DNA of 64,000 bases, from positions 1 to 64,000 of the forward strand of contig JBDTVS010000023.1 of the NCBI GenBank assembly GCA_040007095.1, read 5' to 3'. Below the pieces are notes generated by a model. The model saw nothing but the letters and a program-made list of their open reading frames with translations. It did not search any database and had not been told where the DNA came from. Positions within the stretch are counted from its first letter, which is position 1; each line of letters opens with the position of its first letter. Both the position numbers and the translations under genes were made by a program. Shown in pieces: positions 31,181 to 40,131 of this stretch. Source of the stretch: JBDTVS01 sp040007095. Lineage in GTDB: Bacteria; Acidobacteriota; Vicinamibacteria; Vicinamibacterales; CAVVIG01.

Positions 31181-32329
31181 TCACGTCAGCGGATGCCCGG
31201 CGAACGCGAGCCCGAGACTGTAGGTGATTGCCGCTTCAATGACTCCGACGGCCGTCATCTCTGCACCGCTGGCCCACCACGAACGCGTCGTGACCAGCGA
31301 TTTCGCCGCGCCGACCGCGAAGTGGGCCCCCGTGCTGATGATGAACGACGCGACGACGGCGGGCATGCCCACCGTAAAGAAGAACGGAATGATCGGCACG
31401 AACCCGCCGACCGCCGTTGACAGCGTCGCCGACAGCGTCGACCGCCAGGGATTGGGAAACGTTTCCTCGGAGAGGCCGAGCTCTTCTTGCACGAGTGCGC
31501 GCAGAAACTGCTTCGGCTTCTTCTGTAGCCGTTCGGCCATCGCCCTGGCTTCTTCTGCCGAGAACCCTTTGAGCTGGTAAAAGAGCTCGAGTTCGACGCG
31601 TTCCTCGTCCGGATTTTCCTCGATCTCGCTCCGCTCGCGCGAGATTTCAGACTCGTACACCTCGCGCTGGGCTTTCGAGGCGAGATAGGCGCCCGCGCCC
31701 ATCGAAAGGGCGCTCGCGAGCGTGCCGGCGAGGCCTGCCGCCAGCACGACTTCACTGCCGCCCGTGTACCCCGCCATGCCCGAAACGATACCGAAGACAG
31801 CCCCGAGGCCGTCGTTCACTCCGTAGATCGCATCGCCAATCCAGCCTGTGCCGCGTACGTGCCAGCGCTCCCGACGCAGAATCGTGTCGAGCGCCGATCG
31901 CGGCGTGGGCATCGGCCCGCCCGCCAATACTCGCAACGTGGCGGAGTGCTCGCGCTCCTCCACCATCGCGTCCGTGGCGATCTGCCGATCGGTCGGATCG
32001 GTCAGGCGAGACAACAGTTGGTCGTACTCGGCTTCGGCCTGGCTCTCTTCCTGTTCGAGGCGCTGAAAGACCAGCGCCGGATCGGCGATTTTCTTGAACC
32101 AGGTCACGCCCTGTTCCACTTCACGCCGATTGGGCGCCTGGCCGGTGGTGCGGGCGATTCGATCGGCCCATCGCGCGGCGTGTTTGTCCTCCTGCTCTGC
32201 CATGCGCAGCAAGAGGCCTCGACGCCTGGGATCGCGCTCGCGTTCGGCGAGCAGTTTGTAGGTGTGGGCGGCTTCCACTTCGCGCCGCCACATCTTCTCG
32301 ACGGTGACCAGATTGGCGGATTCGGTCAC
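31181..32329 (-). CDS. Ferritin-like/VIT1 fusion metal exporter (MbfA type)
   Basis: 382 residues. Residues 1-140 are a ferritin-like di-iron helical bundle (EVEAAHTYKLLAERE, EQEDKHAARW, EEREHSATL). A VIT1/CCC1 membrane domain follows (AIYGVNDGLGAVFGIVSGMAG at its first helix, then LASALSMGAGAYLASKAQREV, a cytoplasmic helical segment, and three more spans ending ITYSLGLAFAG). This order is that of MbfA, a membrane-bound ferritin that exports iron and protects against peroxide. It is eight bases downstream of the ZIP gene, so the two form a metal homeostasis operon. The metal (Fe or Mn) is inferred from the family. Confidence 0.9.
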   Translation of the reverse strand: MTESANLVTVEKMWRREVEAAHTYKLLAERERDPRRRGLLLRMAEQEDKHAARWADRIARTTGQAPNRREVEQGVTWFKKIADPALVFQRLEQEESQAEAEYDQLLSRLTDPTDRQIATDAMVEEREHSATLRVLAGGPMPTPRSALDTILRRERWHVRGTGWIGDAIYGVNDGLGAVFGIVSGMAGYTGGSEVVLAAGLAGTLASALSMGAGAYLASKAQREVYESEISRERSEIEENPDEERVELELFYQLKGFSAEEARAMAERLQKKPKQFLRALVQEELGLSEETFPNPWRSTLSATLSTAVGGFVPIIPFFFTVGMPAVVASFIISTGAHFAVGAAKSLVTTRSWWASGAEMTAVGVIEAAITYSLGLAFAGHPLT

Positions 32330-32337
32330 GGATTCGT

Positions 32338-33084
32338 TCAGTCGACCAGCCGGCCGAAGACGACGATGGTCGCGATGCCCGCCACGATGAGGAGGACCTG
32401 ACGCAGCGAGTTGGCGTCGACCTGTCCACGATGCAGGTCCGGGATGAGATCCGACATCGCGATGTAGAGCAGACTGGCCGAAGAAAACGCGAGGACGAAC
32501 GGCCGGATCGTGGGAATGACCCTGATGGTCCCGAAGGCCACGAGCGCGCCCGCCAGCCCCGAGCCGCCCGATACCAGATTGAGCAGGAGCGCGCGGCGAC
32601 GGCTGTATCCGGCGCCGAGCAGAATCGCCACGTCACCGACTTCCTGTGGGATCTCGTGGGCCGCGACGGCGATCGCCGTGTTGATGCCGAGCGGCACCGA
32701 CACCAGGACGGCCGTGCAGATAATCGCGCCATCGATGAAATTGTGAAAGGCGTCGCCGATGATCACCAAGGCTGCCGTTGCCCCGTGGACCTGGCACGCG
32801 TCGGTGTGGCAGTGACGAATCAGGACCAGTTTCTCGAGGACGAAGAAGACGAGAATTCCCCCAAGCAGCGTCGCAAAAACGGCACCGGGCTCGAGAAACG
32901 TCAACGCCTCAGGGAGCAGGTTGAGCAGCGCGACGCCGAGCAGCGCGCCGACCGCATAGCTCACCAGCCACGGCACGAGCCGACGGCGGAGGCCGTCGTT
33001 GAACAACAGCAGCGAAGAGGCGACGAGCAGGCCTCCGCAGCTTCCGAGAAGGCTCAGTCCGAGCACCGTCGCGAGAACAGGCAC
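32338..33084 (-). CDS. ZIP-family divalent metal transporter
   Basis: 248 residues with about eight hydrophobic spans. ZIP hallmarks are seen: a His/Cys loop (RHCHTDACQVHG), the fourth-span metal motif IGDAFHNFIDG and the fifth-span AAHEIPQEVGDVAILLGAG. ZIP proteins bring Zn, Fe or Mn into the cytoplasm. Together with the downstream MbfA-like exporter this would set one metal pool. The start is a GTG at 33084. A TACAAT -10-like box ends at 33090 on this strand, which would make the message almost leaderless. Confidence 0.9.
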   Translation of the reverse strand: MPVLATVLGLSLLGSCGGLLVASSLLLFNDGLRRRLVPWLVSYAVGALLGVALLNLLPEALTFLEPGAVFATLLGGILVFFVLEKLVLIRHCHTDACQVHGATAALVIIGDAFHNFIDGAIICTAVLVSVPLGINTAIAVAAHEIPQEVGDVAILLGAGYSRRRALLLNLVSGGSGLAGALVAFGTIRVIPTIRPFVLAFSSASLLYIAMSDLIPDLHRGQVDANSLRQVLLIVAGIATIVVFGRLVD

Positions 33085-33202
33085 GCGACATTGTAAGCCA
33101 CGGTGTCGCCAATGCCTCAGTGCACGATGCCAGATGCTCTGGATCTGGGCGGGCAGCGCGCCGCGCTTTGGAATTCACACGACAATCCCGTGGGGCTGAA
33201 GC

Positions 33203-34297
33203 CTAGTTCGCGATGTAACCCCGACGGGCGCGTACGCGGTATGCCGAGTTCTTCAGCTCCACTCGAATCGAATGCCATCGGCTGTCTCGTTTACCGGTGG
33301 CTTGATAGCCGATGTAGTACTGCTTGCTGAGCTCGTCGGCGATGCCGACCGTTGCTGGATCGAGATCCCGCGCGTTGCGGACGATTTCGGTCCGCCCGCC
33401 GCTGTCGTCGGTCATGTCGCGAAGCGCCGCGACGTTGACGCGATCGTCGCCGCGGCCGCGCGACCACACGCCATTGCCGCCCTGGCCGCCTCCGAATTGC
33501 GGCGAGGCAAGGTTTCTCAACGGCAGGCGTCCGCGTCCGCCGCCGGGCGGGAAGGGCAGCGGCACTGGGAACGGTATACGGGGCGGCGGCAAAGGCGCCG
33601 ACCGGCGGACCGGCGCCGACGCCTCGCCGTCGATGCCAATCGCATAGACCAGCACTTCGCTTTCGCGAATCTGCTGCTTCACCTCGCGGACTTCGGCCCG
33701 GCTCGAAGTGTCGTTGCCATCGGAAATGATCAGGAGGGCCTTCTTCTGAAACCGCCCGCGCGCCGCGAGGGGCATCGCTTCGACGATGGTGTCGTACAGA
33801 GCAGTGCCGCCGTTGGGCGTAATGCGCCCCAACGCTCGGCTGATGAGCTGTCGGTCCGTCGTCCAGCCTTGCAACAACGTCGGGTAATTGCTGAACCGAT
33901 AGAGGAACATCTCGTCGTCTTTGTCGAGCAGCTCGAACGTGAACCGATTGAGGGCCGCCTCAGCCTCGCGAATCTTGTCGCCGGCCATGCTGCCGCTCGT
34001 ATCGAGTGCGATGCCGAGGCTTACGGGTACTCGCTCCGCGCTGAAGTGCGTGATCTCAACCGGTCGATCGTCTTCAAAGACGAGGAAATCACCCTTGCTC
34101 AATCCCGGGACGAAGCGACCGCTGGCGTCGGACACCGTGGTCGTCACGTTAATCAACTCGACGCCACTTCGAAATCTGAACGCGTCGTCGGACGGCGTCC
34201 GTTCGGGCGGCGGCGCCTGCTGGCCCCGGAGCGTTGTGACCAGCACGGCGACCAGCGCGGCGAGCAGCGGCAGGGGGTGTCTCGTGGAGTGCGTCAT
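33203..34297 (-). CDS. Exported VWA protein (VWFA-related Acidobacterial family)
   Basis: 364 residues with a signal peptide (PLLAALVAVLVTTLRGQQ) and a GGGAGAT ribosome site. The VWFA-related domain starts FRSGVELINVTTTVSDASGRFV and has an intact MIDAS: D-T-S-G-S at 99-103, then ALLIISDGNDTSSR. An insertion of about 55 residues rich in Pro, Gly and Arg (near residues 233-290) is inside the later part of the fold and is probably a disordered loop. It ends YYIGYQ then RVRARRGYIAN, as in other members. It is a single gene. Confidence 0.87.
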   Translation of the reverse strand: MTHSTRHPLPLLAALVAVLVTTLRGQQAPPPERTPSDDAFRFRSGVELINVTTTVSDASGRFVPGLSKGDFLVFEDDRPVEITHFSAERVPVSLGIALDTSGSMAGDKIREAEAALNRFTFELLDKDDEMFLYRFSNYPTLLQGWTTDRQLISRALGRITPNGGTALYDTIVEAMPLAARGRFQKKALLIISDGNDTSSRAEVREVKQQIRESEVLVYAIGIDGEASAPVRRSAPLPPPRIPFPVPLPFPPGGGRGRLPLRNLASPQFGGGQGGNGVWSRGRGDDRVNVAALRDMTDDSGGRTEIVRNARDLDPATVGIADELSKQYYIGYQATGKRDSRWHSIRVELKNSAYRVRARRGYIAN

Positions 34298-34632
34298 GGC
34301 TTGATCTCCCTCTGGCCACTACCGAGCCGTACGCGAAATAGCAAAAGCAATCTCACGCGCCGACTGGACGTCGTTGCGGACTGACATGCATCGGATGCAA
34401 AAGACAGAATATCGTTGTCCCGAAAAGGGGGTACGGCTCTCTGATCCGAAGCGCTGGAAGGCAAAAGGCTTGCCTCTTGGCGGCCGCTGGCGCGACCGGC
34501 TCGCCAGTAATTTCCTGAGTGATTTCGCGGTTCGCCGGGTGTGGCCTCCTCATTCACCGCGATTCGATGTGCTCGCGTTCGGACAGTGTCCCCTCACCAC
34601 GGCCGGTCCGCGCCCTGTCGCGGTCTTGCGTC
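34298..34632. other. Intergenic gap, no gene seen
   Basis: 335 bases between the third VWA gene and the downstream end of the methyltransferase gene, both on the minus strand. Open frames exist on both strands but carry no motif or good ribosome site. It should hold the VWA gene promoter. I found no strong hairpin terminator. Confidence 0.45.
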
Positions 34633-35202
34633 CTACACGGCCACCGGTCTCGGTTTCATCCCCTCGACGAATGTCAGCCCTTCACGCTCGCCGAGTGTCC
34701 GAACCGACTTGAAACCGCCGGCGTGGAAGGCCGGCGTGGGGTCAACCGCGACGCCAGCCTGCGGGCGTGACAGCAGCGCACCAAGTCCCGTTCGCCTGGC
34801 GCTTCCGATCACGATCAGACGGCCGCCCGGCCGCAGAATGCGCCGCGCTTCGAGGACCGTCCCGTCTCGAGCGTCCGGCTGCATCGAACCGAGCAAGCCT
34901 GCGGTGTCGTCGATCACCACGAGGTCGAAGCCGTCCTCCTCGACGGGCAATGCCGTGGTCGGCGCCGTCTCCACCTCGACAAGCGCGCCCGCGTCGGCGG
35001 CGCCTTTTCGCGCACCTGCCGCCGAGGCCCGGTCGGGTACGATCGCCACTGCTCGGCCCGAAAGCCCCACTTTCGCGGCGATTGCCCCGAGCCGTCCACC
35101 GTGCGCGCATCCGATCTGCGCGAATCGCTCGCCCAGCTTCACGCCGGTCATCCCGACAACAAGGGGGTGAGGGGCGGCGCCGCGGTCAAAAGGGTTCAAC
35201 AT
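34633..35202 (-). CDS. Class I SAM-dependent methyltransferase
   Basis: 189 residues. A Rossmann methyltransferase core is recognisable: motif I as ERFAQIGCAHGGRLGAIA, an acidic strand near VAIVPD, motif IV FDLVVIDDTAGLL and post-motif RILRPGGRLIVIGS. The glycine loop IGCAHGG differs from the common LGxGxG. The domain has a shortened C-terminus (GFKSVRTLGEREGLTFVEG). The acceptor is unknown. It is divergent to the inositol-phosphate synthase gene by 58 bases. Confidence 0.75.
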   Translation of the reverse strand: MLNPFDRGAAPHPLVVGMTGVKLGERFAQIGCAHGGRLGAIAAKVGLSGRAVAIVPDRASAAGARKGAADAGALVEVETAPTTALPVEEDGFDLVVIDDTAGLLGSMQPDARDGTVLEARRILRPGGRLIVIGSARRTGLGALLSRPQAGVAVDPTPAFHAGGFKSVRTLGEREGLTFVEGMKPRPVAV

Positions 35203-35244
35203 CCTCGGGAGCTTACCGCTGTCACCTTCCGGATGTCAGCTTGT

Positions 35245-35250
35245 TATATA
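35245..35250 (+). promoter_or_regulatory. Possible -10 box giving a near-leaderless ino1 message
   Basis: TATATA lies ten bases before the GTG start at 35261. A transcript would begin at about 35257, leaving almost no leader. The best -35 (TGTCAC at 35220) is 19 bases upstream and matches poorly. No ribosome-binding site is visible before the GTG, which agrees with leaderless initiation. Confidence 0.35.
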
Positions 35251-35260
35251 GTTACCGATT

Positions 35261-36574
35261 GTGCCTTCACCAATTGAAATCGCTCCTGCACGTGGCAAGC
35301 TCGGTGTGTTGCTGGTCGGAATGGGTGCCGTCAGCACGACAACGATCGCCGGCGTGCTCGCCATTCGAAGAGGAATAGCCAAGCCGATCGGCTCGTTGAC
35401 CCAGATGGGAACCATTCGTCTGGGAAAGCGGACCGAAGGGCGAACGCCCAAGATTACCGAGGTCGTGCCGCTCGCGACGCTCGATGACCTGGTGTTTGGC
35501 GGCTGGGACATCTTCGAAGAGGACTGTTACAGCGCCGCCCGGACAGCCGGCGTGCTCGAACCGTCGCTGCTCGACCAGATTCGCCCAGAAATGGAGAAGA
35601 TCCGTCCGTGGCCGGCGGTCTTCGATCAGCGCTACGTGAAGCGCCTCCAGGGCCCCAACGTCAAGACGGGCAAGAACAAGAAGGATCTCGCCGAGCAGGT
35701 GATCTCCGACATTCGCAAGTTCAAGTCCGACAACAACCTCGATCGTCTCGTCATGGTCTGGTGCGGCAGCACCGAGATCTTCATGACCGAGTCGCCTGCT
35801 CACGCCTCGATTGAAAGCTTCGAGCGCGCGCTGGAAGAGAACGATCCGACGATACCTTCGAGCATGATTTACGCCTACGCCGCGATTCGCGAGGGCATTC
35901 CGTACACGAATGCCGCCCCGAACCTGACGGCGGATATCCCGGCTCTGGTCGCGCTCGCCGCGCAGACGAAGGCGCCGCTCGCCGGCAAGGATCTGAAGAC
36001 CGGTCAGACCTTGATCAAGACGATCATCGCGCCCGGCCTCAAGGCCCGGCTGCTCGGCGTCCAGGGTTGGTACTCGACCAACATCCTCGGCAACCGGGAT
36101 GGCGAGGTGCTCGACGATCCCGAGTCGTTCAAGACGAAAGAGGAGAGCAAGAAGTCGGCGCTCGACTACATCTTTCAACCGGCGCTGTATCCGGACCTCT
36201 ACGCCGATCTCTGCCACGTCGTCCGGATCAACTACTATCCGCCGCGAGGCGACAACAAGGAAGGCTGGGACAACATCGACCTGGTCGGTTGGCTCGGTTA
36301 CCCGATGCAGCTCAAGATCAATTTCTTGTGCCGCGACAGTATCCTGGCCGCCCCGATCGTCCTCGACGTCGCGCTGTTCATGGATCTCGCCAAACGCGCC
36401 GGCATGTCAGGGGTTCAGGAGTGGCTGTCCTTCTATTTCAAGAGCCCGGTGCATGCGCCGGAGCTGTATCCTGAGCACGATCTGTTCATTCAATTGATGA
36501 AGCTCAAGAACACACTGCGCTACTTGAAGGGCGAGGAGCTCATCACCCATCTCGGGCGCGACTATTACGACTAA
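35261..36574 (+). CDS. ino1: Inositol-3-phosphate synthase
   Basis: 437 residues from GTG 35261. It turns glucose-6-phosphate into 1D-myo-inositol-3-phosphate with NAD. The NAD-binding loop (VLLVGMGAVSTTTIAGV) is N-terminal. Further family motifs are DLVFGGWDIFEEDCY, EGIPYTNAAPNLT, GKDLKTGQTLIKT, LGVQGWYSTNILGNRDG and YYPPRGDNKEGWDNID. This is the prokaryotic/eukaryotic long type. The product feeds inositol lipids or solutes. A small membrane protein gene follows by 47 bases. Confidence 0.93.
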   Translation: MPSPIEIAPARGKLGVLLVGMGAVSTTTIAGVLAIRRGIAKPIGSLTQMGTIRLGKRTEGRTPKITEVVPLATLDDLVFGGWDIFEEDCYSAARTAGVLEPSLLDQIRPEMEKIRPWPAVFDQRYVKRLQGPNVKTGKNKKDLAEQVISDIRKFKSDNNLDRLVMVWCGSTEIFMTESPAHASIESFERALEENDPTIPSSMIYAYAAIREGIPYTNAAPNLTADIPALVALAAQTKAPLAGKDLKTGQTLIKTIIAPGLKARLLGVQGWYSTNILGNRDGEVLDDPESFKTKEESKKSALDYIFQPALYPDLYADLCHVVRINYYPPRGDNKEGWDNIDLVGWLGYPMQLKINFLCRDSILAAPIVLDVALFMDLAKRAGMSGVQEWLSFYFKSPVHAPELYPEHDLFIQLMKLKNTLRYLKGEELITHLGRDYYD

Positions 36575-36620
36575 CTCGCAATCGTCCGCATACATCCAGC
36601 CGGCCGTCATCGGCGGCCTC

Positions 36621-37067
36621 GTGCTGGGTGTGTTGTCGGCGCTGCCGATCGTGGCCGTTGGCAACATCTGCTGCTGCCTCTGGGTGGTCAGCGGCGGAGC
36701 GGTGGCGGCATATGCGCTTCAGCAGCGTCAATCAGCCAGGGTGACGCCGGGCGAGGGTGCGCTGGTCGGTCTGCTCGCCGGCTTGATCGGCACCTTCATC
36801 TACGTGCTTCTTTCGGTGCCGATCAACCTGCTCATGGCGCCATTCGAACGCCAGTTGGTCGAACGTCTGGTGACGTTCGGGAACATGCCGCCGGAGTTTC
36901 GCGACTACGTGAACCGGCCGGCGGGTCTCAGAGCCTTCGGCATCCTCCTGGATTTTGTCATCAGAATTTTCGTCGACGGGATTTTCGCGTCCCTGGGCGG
37001 TCTGCTGGGCGCCATTGTGTTCGCGAAGAAGCCGCCGACGACCGCGAGCGACCTCACCCCGGCATAG
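36621..37067 (+). CDS. Small membrane protein of unknown function
   Basis: 148 residues from the first usable start, GTG 36621. The hydrophobic first span (IGGLVLGVLSALPIVAVGN) seems to begin upstream of that GTG, so the real start may be a rare codon (ATT at 36564 overlaps the ino1 end). Three or four membrane spans are visible: near the N-terminus, GALVGLLAGLIGTFIYVLLSV, and ASLGGLLGAIVFA at the C-terminus. Cysteines GNICCCLW sit at the first turn. No family is recognised. It is co-directional with ino1 and may be in its operon. Confidence 0.6.
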   Translation: MLGVLSALPIVAVGNICCCLWVVSGGAVAAYALQQRQSARVTPGEGALVGLLAGLIGTFIYVLLSVPINLLMAPFERQLVERLVTFGNMPPEFRDYVNRPAGLRAFGILLDFVIRIFVDGIFASLGGLLGAIVFAKKPPTTASDLTPA

Positions 37068-37204
37068 TCTCCCCCTGCACCAAGGAGCCTCTCTCGCGCC
37101 TCGTCGCTGGGGCGAACGTTGGCGGCGATTGCGCGCGCCTGCCCACATCGAGGCGAAACTGCACGCCCTATCGCCGTTCAGGCAAGCAGCCGACACATTG
37201 AGAT

Positions 37205-38806
37205 GTGGAGAGGGTGTTTCGATTCTGGAAGGGCCGGTGCGGCGCGCGACGCGCTGAGTGGACCGCGCTCTTACTGGGCCCTGTCGCCTGCGGGCTGTTG
37301 ACGGTCGGTGGTTGTGCGTCTCTGAAGGATTTTCCGGGCCGCGAGCAACCTCGTACGACCGCCCTTGAGCCGCCCGCCTCTCTTCGGCCACCGGCCGACT
37401 CCTCGCCCTCGCGGCCGTCACCGCCCCAGACGCCATCGGAGCCGCGGCCGCAGGACGCTCCTCAGCCGTCGCCTCCAGCGACGCCCCCGGTTGTTGCGTC
37501 GGCGCCGGCTCCTTCCCCCACGCCACCTGCTGTCCCGGCCCCGCCGTCGGCCCCGCCACAGGCTGCGCCGGCGTCACCGGTTGGGGCCGTTGCAGCGACG
37601 CCTCCGGCTCAGGCTGCTCCGCCGGCGTCCCGTCCCGCGGCTCCGGCTCCCGTTCGGTTGCCAGCGTTGCCGTTGACTCAGATCGACGATCGTCGGTCGT
37701 CGGCGGACCTCGACAGCCGCGCATTCACACTGACTTTTGCGCGGCCGGTTGCTGTTCAGGACCTCTTGCTGCTCCTGGTCCGTGGCACCAAGCTGAGCGT
37801 CGTGCCCGATCCGGCAATCGCCGGTTCGTTCATTGGCGAACTGAAGGACGTGACCGTTCGCCAGGCGCTCGGTTTGATTCTCCCCCCGCTGGGATTGGAC
37901 TACGCGCTGGCCGGCGGCTTCATCCGGGTGTTCAAGAGAGAGCCCGAGATGCGGCTCTTCGACGTCAACTTCATTGCCACAGAGCGTACCGCCTCTGTGA
38001 TCGTCGACGCCCCAGGACCAGACGGCAGCACGACGAAGATCTCCAGCACCACGCACAGCGATGTCTTCGCGGATCTGGCGAAGGGGACGCAAGCCCTGTT
38101 GTCCGAGCGCGGAACCCTCAGCGTCGACCGTAAGGCCGGGCTGCTGCAGGTGGTCGATTTTCCGGAACGGCTCGACCGTGCGGCGGCATACCTTGATGCT
38201 GTCCACGACCGCATCCACCGTCAGGTGCAAATTGACGTCCGCATCGTCGAAGTCGAGCTGAACGGGGCGATCGAAAGCATCAACTGGGACGCGCTATCGC
38301 AAGTCGTGCTGCCAGGATCTGGCGGCGGCGCGACCAGACCTCGCGCGCTCACAGGGCTGCGGGTGACGGATATCGCGAGGCTGCTGGCCGCGCTCGCTTC
38401 GCAAGGCAAAGTGTCGACGATTGCCGACCCCCGCATCCTTGCGCTCAACAACGAGCCGGCGATCGTCCGTGCCGTGACCCGGCGCCACGACGAACTCCGA
38501 CTGACGCTGACACCGCAGATTGGCCCCGACCGGACGGTGATGCTGAGCCTGAGCCCGCTCGTGTCGAAATCCACCGGCTCGGCGGGCGCACCCGGGGTTG
38601 AGGACGCGATCCTGCTCCAGGCCGATACGCTGGCCCGTGTGGCGGACGGCGAAACAGTTGTCTTGACGGGCTTTCCCACGAGCGAAGACGTGGTCACGCC
38701 GCCTGCCGGGAAAGACCGGCGGGCGAGGCCGCCAGTCCCGACCAAAAAACGGACCGAGCTCCTGATTCTTCTTACGCCGCGGATTCTCAATTCGACGGCG
38801 GACTGA
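37205..38806 (+). CDS. Secretin lipoprotein (MshL/PilQ-like)
   Basis: 533 residues from GTG 37205 (GTG 37214 is possible). The lipobox VGGC near residue 37 implies an outer-membrane lipoprotein. A Pro/Ala-rich linker follows (about 50-155). Then come an STN-like N-terminal domain (LTFARPVAVQDLLLLLVRGT, SVVPDPAIAGSF), a secretin N domain, and the secretin barrel (VQIDVRIVEVELNGAIESIN through DGETVVLTGFP and ELLILLTPRIL). Such rings pass a pilus or secreted protein across the outer membrane. It leads a four-gene module with ExeA-like, TPR and GspB-like genes. Confidence 0.85.
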   Translation: MERVFRFWKGRCGARRAEWTALLLGPVACGLLTVGGCASLKDFPGREQPRTTALEPPASLRPPADSSPSRPSPPQTPSEPRPQDAPQPSPPATPPVVASAPAPSPTPPAVPAPPSAPPQAAPASPVGAVAATPPAQAAPPASRPAAPAPVRLPALPLTQIDDRRSSADLDSRAFTLTFARPVAVQDLLLLLVRGTKLSVVPDPAIAGSFIGELKDVTVRQALGLILPPLGLDYALAGGFIRVFKREPEMRLFDVNFIATERTASVIVDAPGPDGSTTKISSTTHSDVFADLAKGTQALLSERGTLSVDRKAGLLQVVDFPERLDRAAAYLDAVHDRIHRQVQIDVRIVEVELNGAIESINWDALSQVVLPGSGGGATRPRALTGLRVTDIARLLAALASQGKVSTIADPRILALNNEPAIVRAVTRRHDELRLTLTPQIGPDRTVMLSLSPLVSKSTGSAGAPGVEDAILLQADTLARVADGETVVLTGFPTSEDVVTPPAGKDRRARPPVPTKKRTELLILLTPRILNSTAD

Positions 38807-38808
38807 TC

Positions 38809-40131
38809 ATGTACGAGGAATACTACGGGTTTGCAGAGAAGCCGTTCAGTCTGACGCCCGACCCGAAGTATCTGTACCGGAGCGAGTCGCACGCGAATGC
38901 GTTCGATCTGCTTCAGTATGCGATCCGCCGGCGCGAGGGCTTCGTCGTCGTCACGGGAGACATCGGCGCCGGCAAGACCACATTGTGCCGGGCGCTTCTC
39001 GAGCAGATCGATCGCACCACGTTTACCGCGCTGGTGCTCAATCCCTTTCTGTCCGAGCAGGATCTCCTGAAGCGGATTCTCCTGGACTTCGGCGTCATCT
39101 CGCGCGAGGACGCGATGGCCGGCGGCCTCGCCGGCGTGACGACGCACGAGCTGGTGGATGCGCTGTACGACTTCCTCCTCGGCCTGATCCCGTTGAACGC
39201 GAGCGCCGTGCTCATCATCGACGAAGCGCAGAATCTGCCGCTCCACATCCTCGAGCAGATTCGAATCCTTTCGAACCTGGAGACGGACAAGGAAAAGCTG
39301 CTGCAGATTGTCCTCGTGGGCCAATTGAACCTGCAGTCGACGCTGCGGCTCGCTTCGATGCGTCAGCTGGATCAGCGCATCTCGATCCGGTACGAGCTGA
39401 AACCGCTGGACCGCGACGCCGTCTCGGCGTATGTGTCGCATCGGCTGATGATCGCCGGTGGCGCGGCATCGCTCTCCTTTGCCGAGAAGGCGCTCGAAGA
39501 AGTGCATCGGATCTCGGGGGGGATCCCGCGGCTGATCAACCTGATCTGCGACCGCGCGCTGCTGGCCGGATACTCGGTCCAGGCGCACCGCATCACGCCG
39601 GAGATGATCGTGCACGCGGCGGAGAATCTCGATTTGCAGGCGGCGAGACCCTCTCGTCTTCGATGGACGGATGGTCGCGCCGGACTGCTGGCCGGCGCCG
39701 CCGTCACGCTGATGGCGGCAGCGGGCGCGGTCGGCGGCACCGCGTACATGTACGATCGATTGACCGCCGGCGTGGTGCAGGCCAGCACCGATGCCGTATC
39801 GGCCGATCGAGCCCTGCCGAACGGTGTCGGGATTCGCCGTCAACTCCCCGATGGCACGGGGGCGACGGTGCTGATCGGGTCGTTCCCTACGGCTGATCCA
39901 GCATCGCCCGGGGCTGTTCGCGCCTTGACGCAATGGCTCGAAGCCTCCGGATATCGCGTCTACTACGCCGAAGTGGACCTCGGACCGCGAGGACGTTGGC
40001 AGCGGGTGCTCGCGGGCGCATACTCTGATTTTGACGTGGCGCGCGCCGATGCCCTTCACCTGAACGCTGCCGCGCCCAATCTGGCCGCTCGCGTGGTCTC
40101 CGCCGACTACGCAACCGGAGCTCCACCGTGA
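38809..40131 (+). CDS. ExeA/MshM-like AAA ATPase with C-terminal SPOR domain
   Basis: 440 residues. Starts MYEEYYGFAEKPFSLTPDP, a hallmark of the ExeA/MshM group. Walker A GDIGAGKTT (50-58) and Walker B LIIDEAQ (about 135-141) are intact, with sensor-like residues in LRLASMRQLDQRIS. A membrane span (about 290-313) is followed by a periplasmic SPOR-like domain (about 355-430; TVLIGSFPTADPA, YRVYYAEVDLG). ExeA proteins remodel peptidoglycan to let the secretin assemble. The stop overlaps the next start by four bases. Confidence 0.85.
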   Translation: MYEEYYGFAEKPFSLTPDPKYLYRSESHANAFDLLQYAIRRREGFVVVTGDIGAGKTTLCRALLEQIDRTTFTALVLNPFLSEQDLLKRILLDFGVISREDAMAGGLAGVTTHELVDALYDFLLGLIPLNASAVLIIDEAQNLPLHILEQIRILSNLETDKEKLLQIVLVGQLNLQSTLRLASMRQLDQRISIRYELKPLDRDAVSAYVSHRLMIAGGAASLSFAEKALEEVHRISGGIPRLINLICDRALLAGYSVQAHRITPEMIVHAAENLDLQAARPSRLRWTDGRAGLLAGAAVTLMAAAGAVGGTAYMYDRLTAGVVQASTDAVSADRALPNGVGIRRQLPDGTGATVLIGSFPTADPASPGAVRALTQWLEASGYRVYYAEVDLGPRGRWQRVLAGAYSDFDVARADALHLNAAAPNLAARVVSADYATGAPP

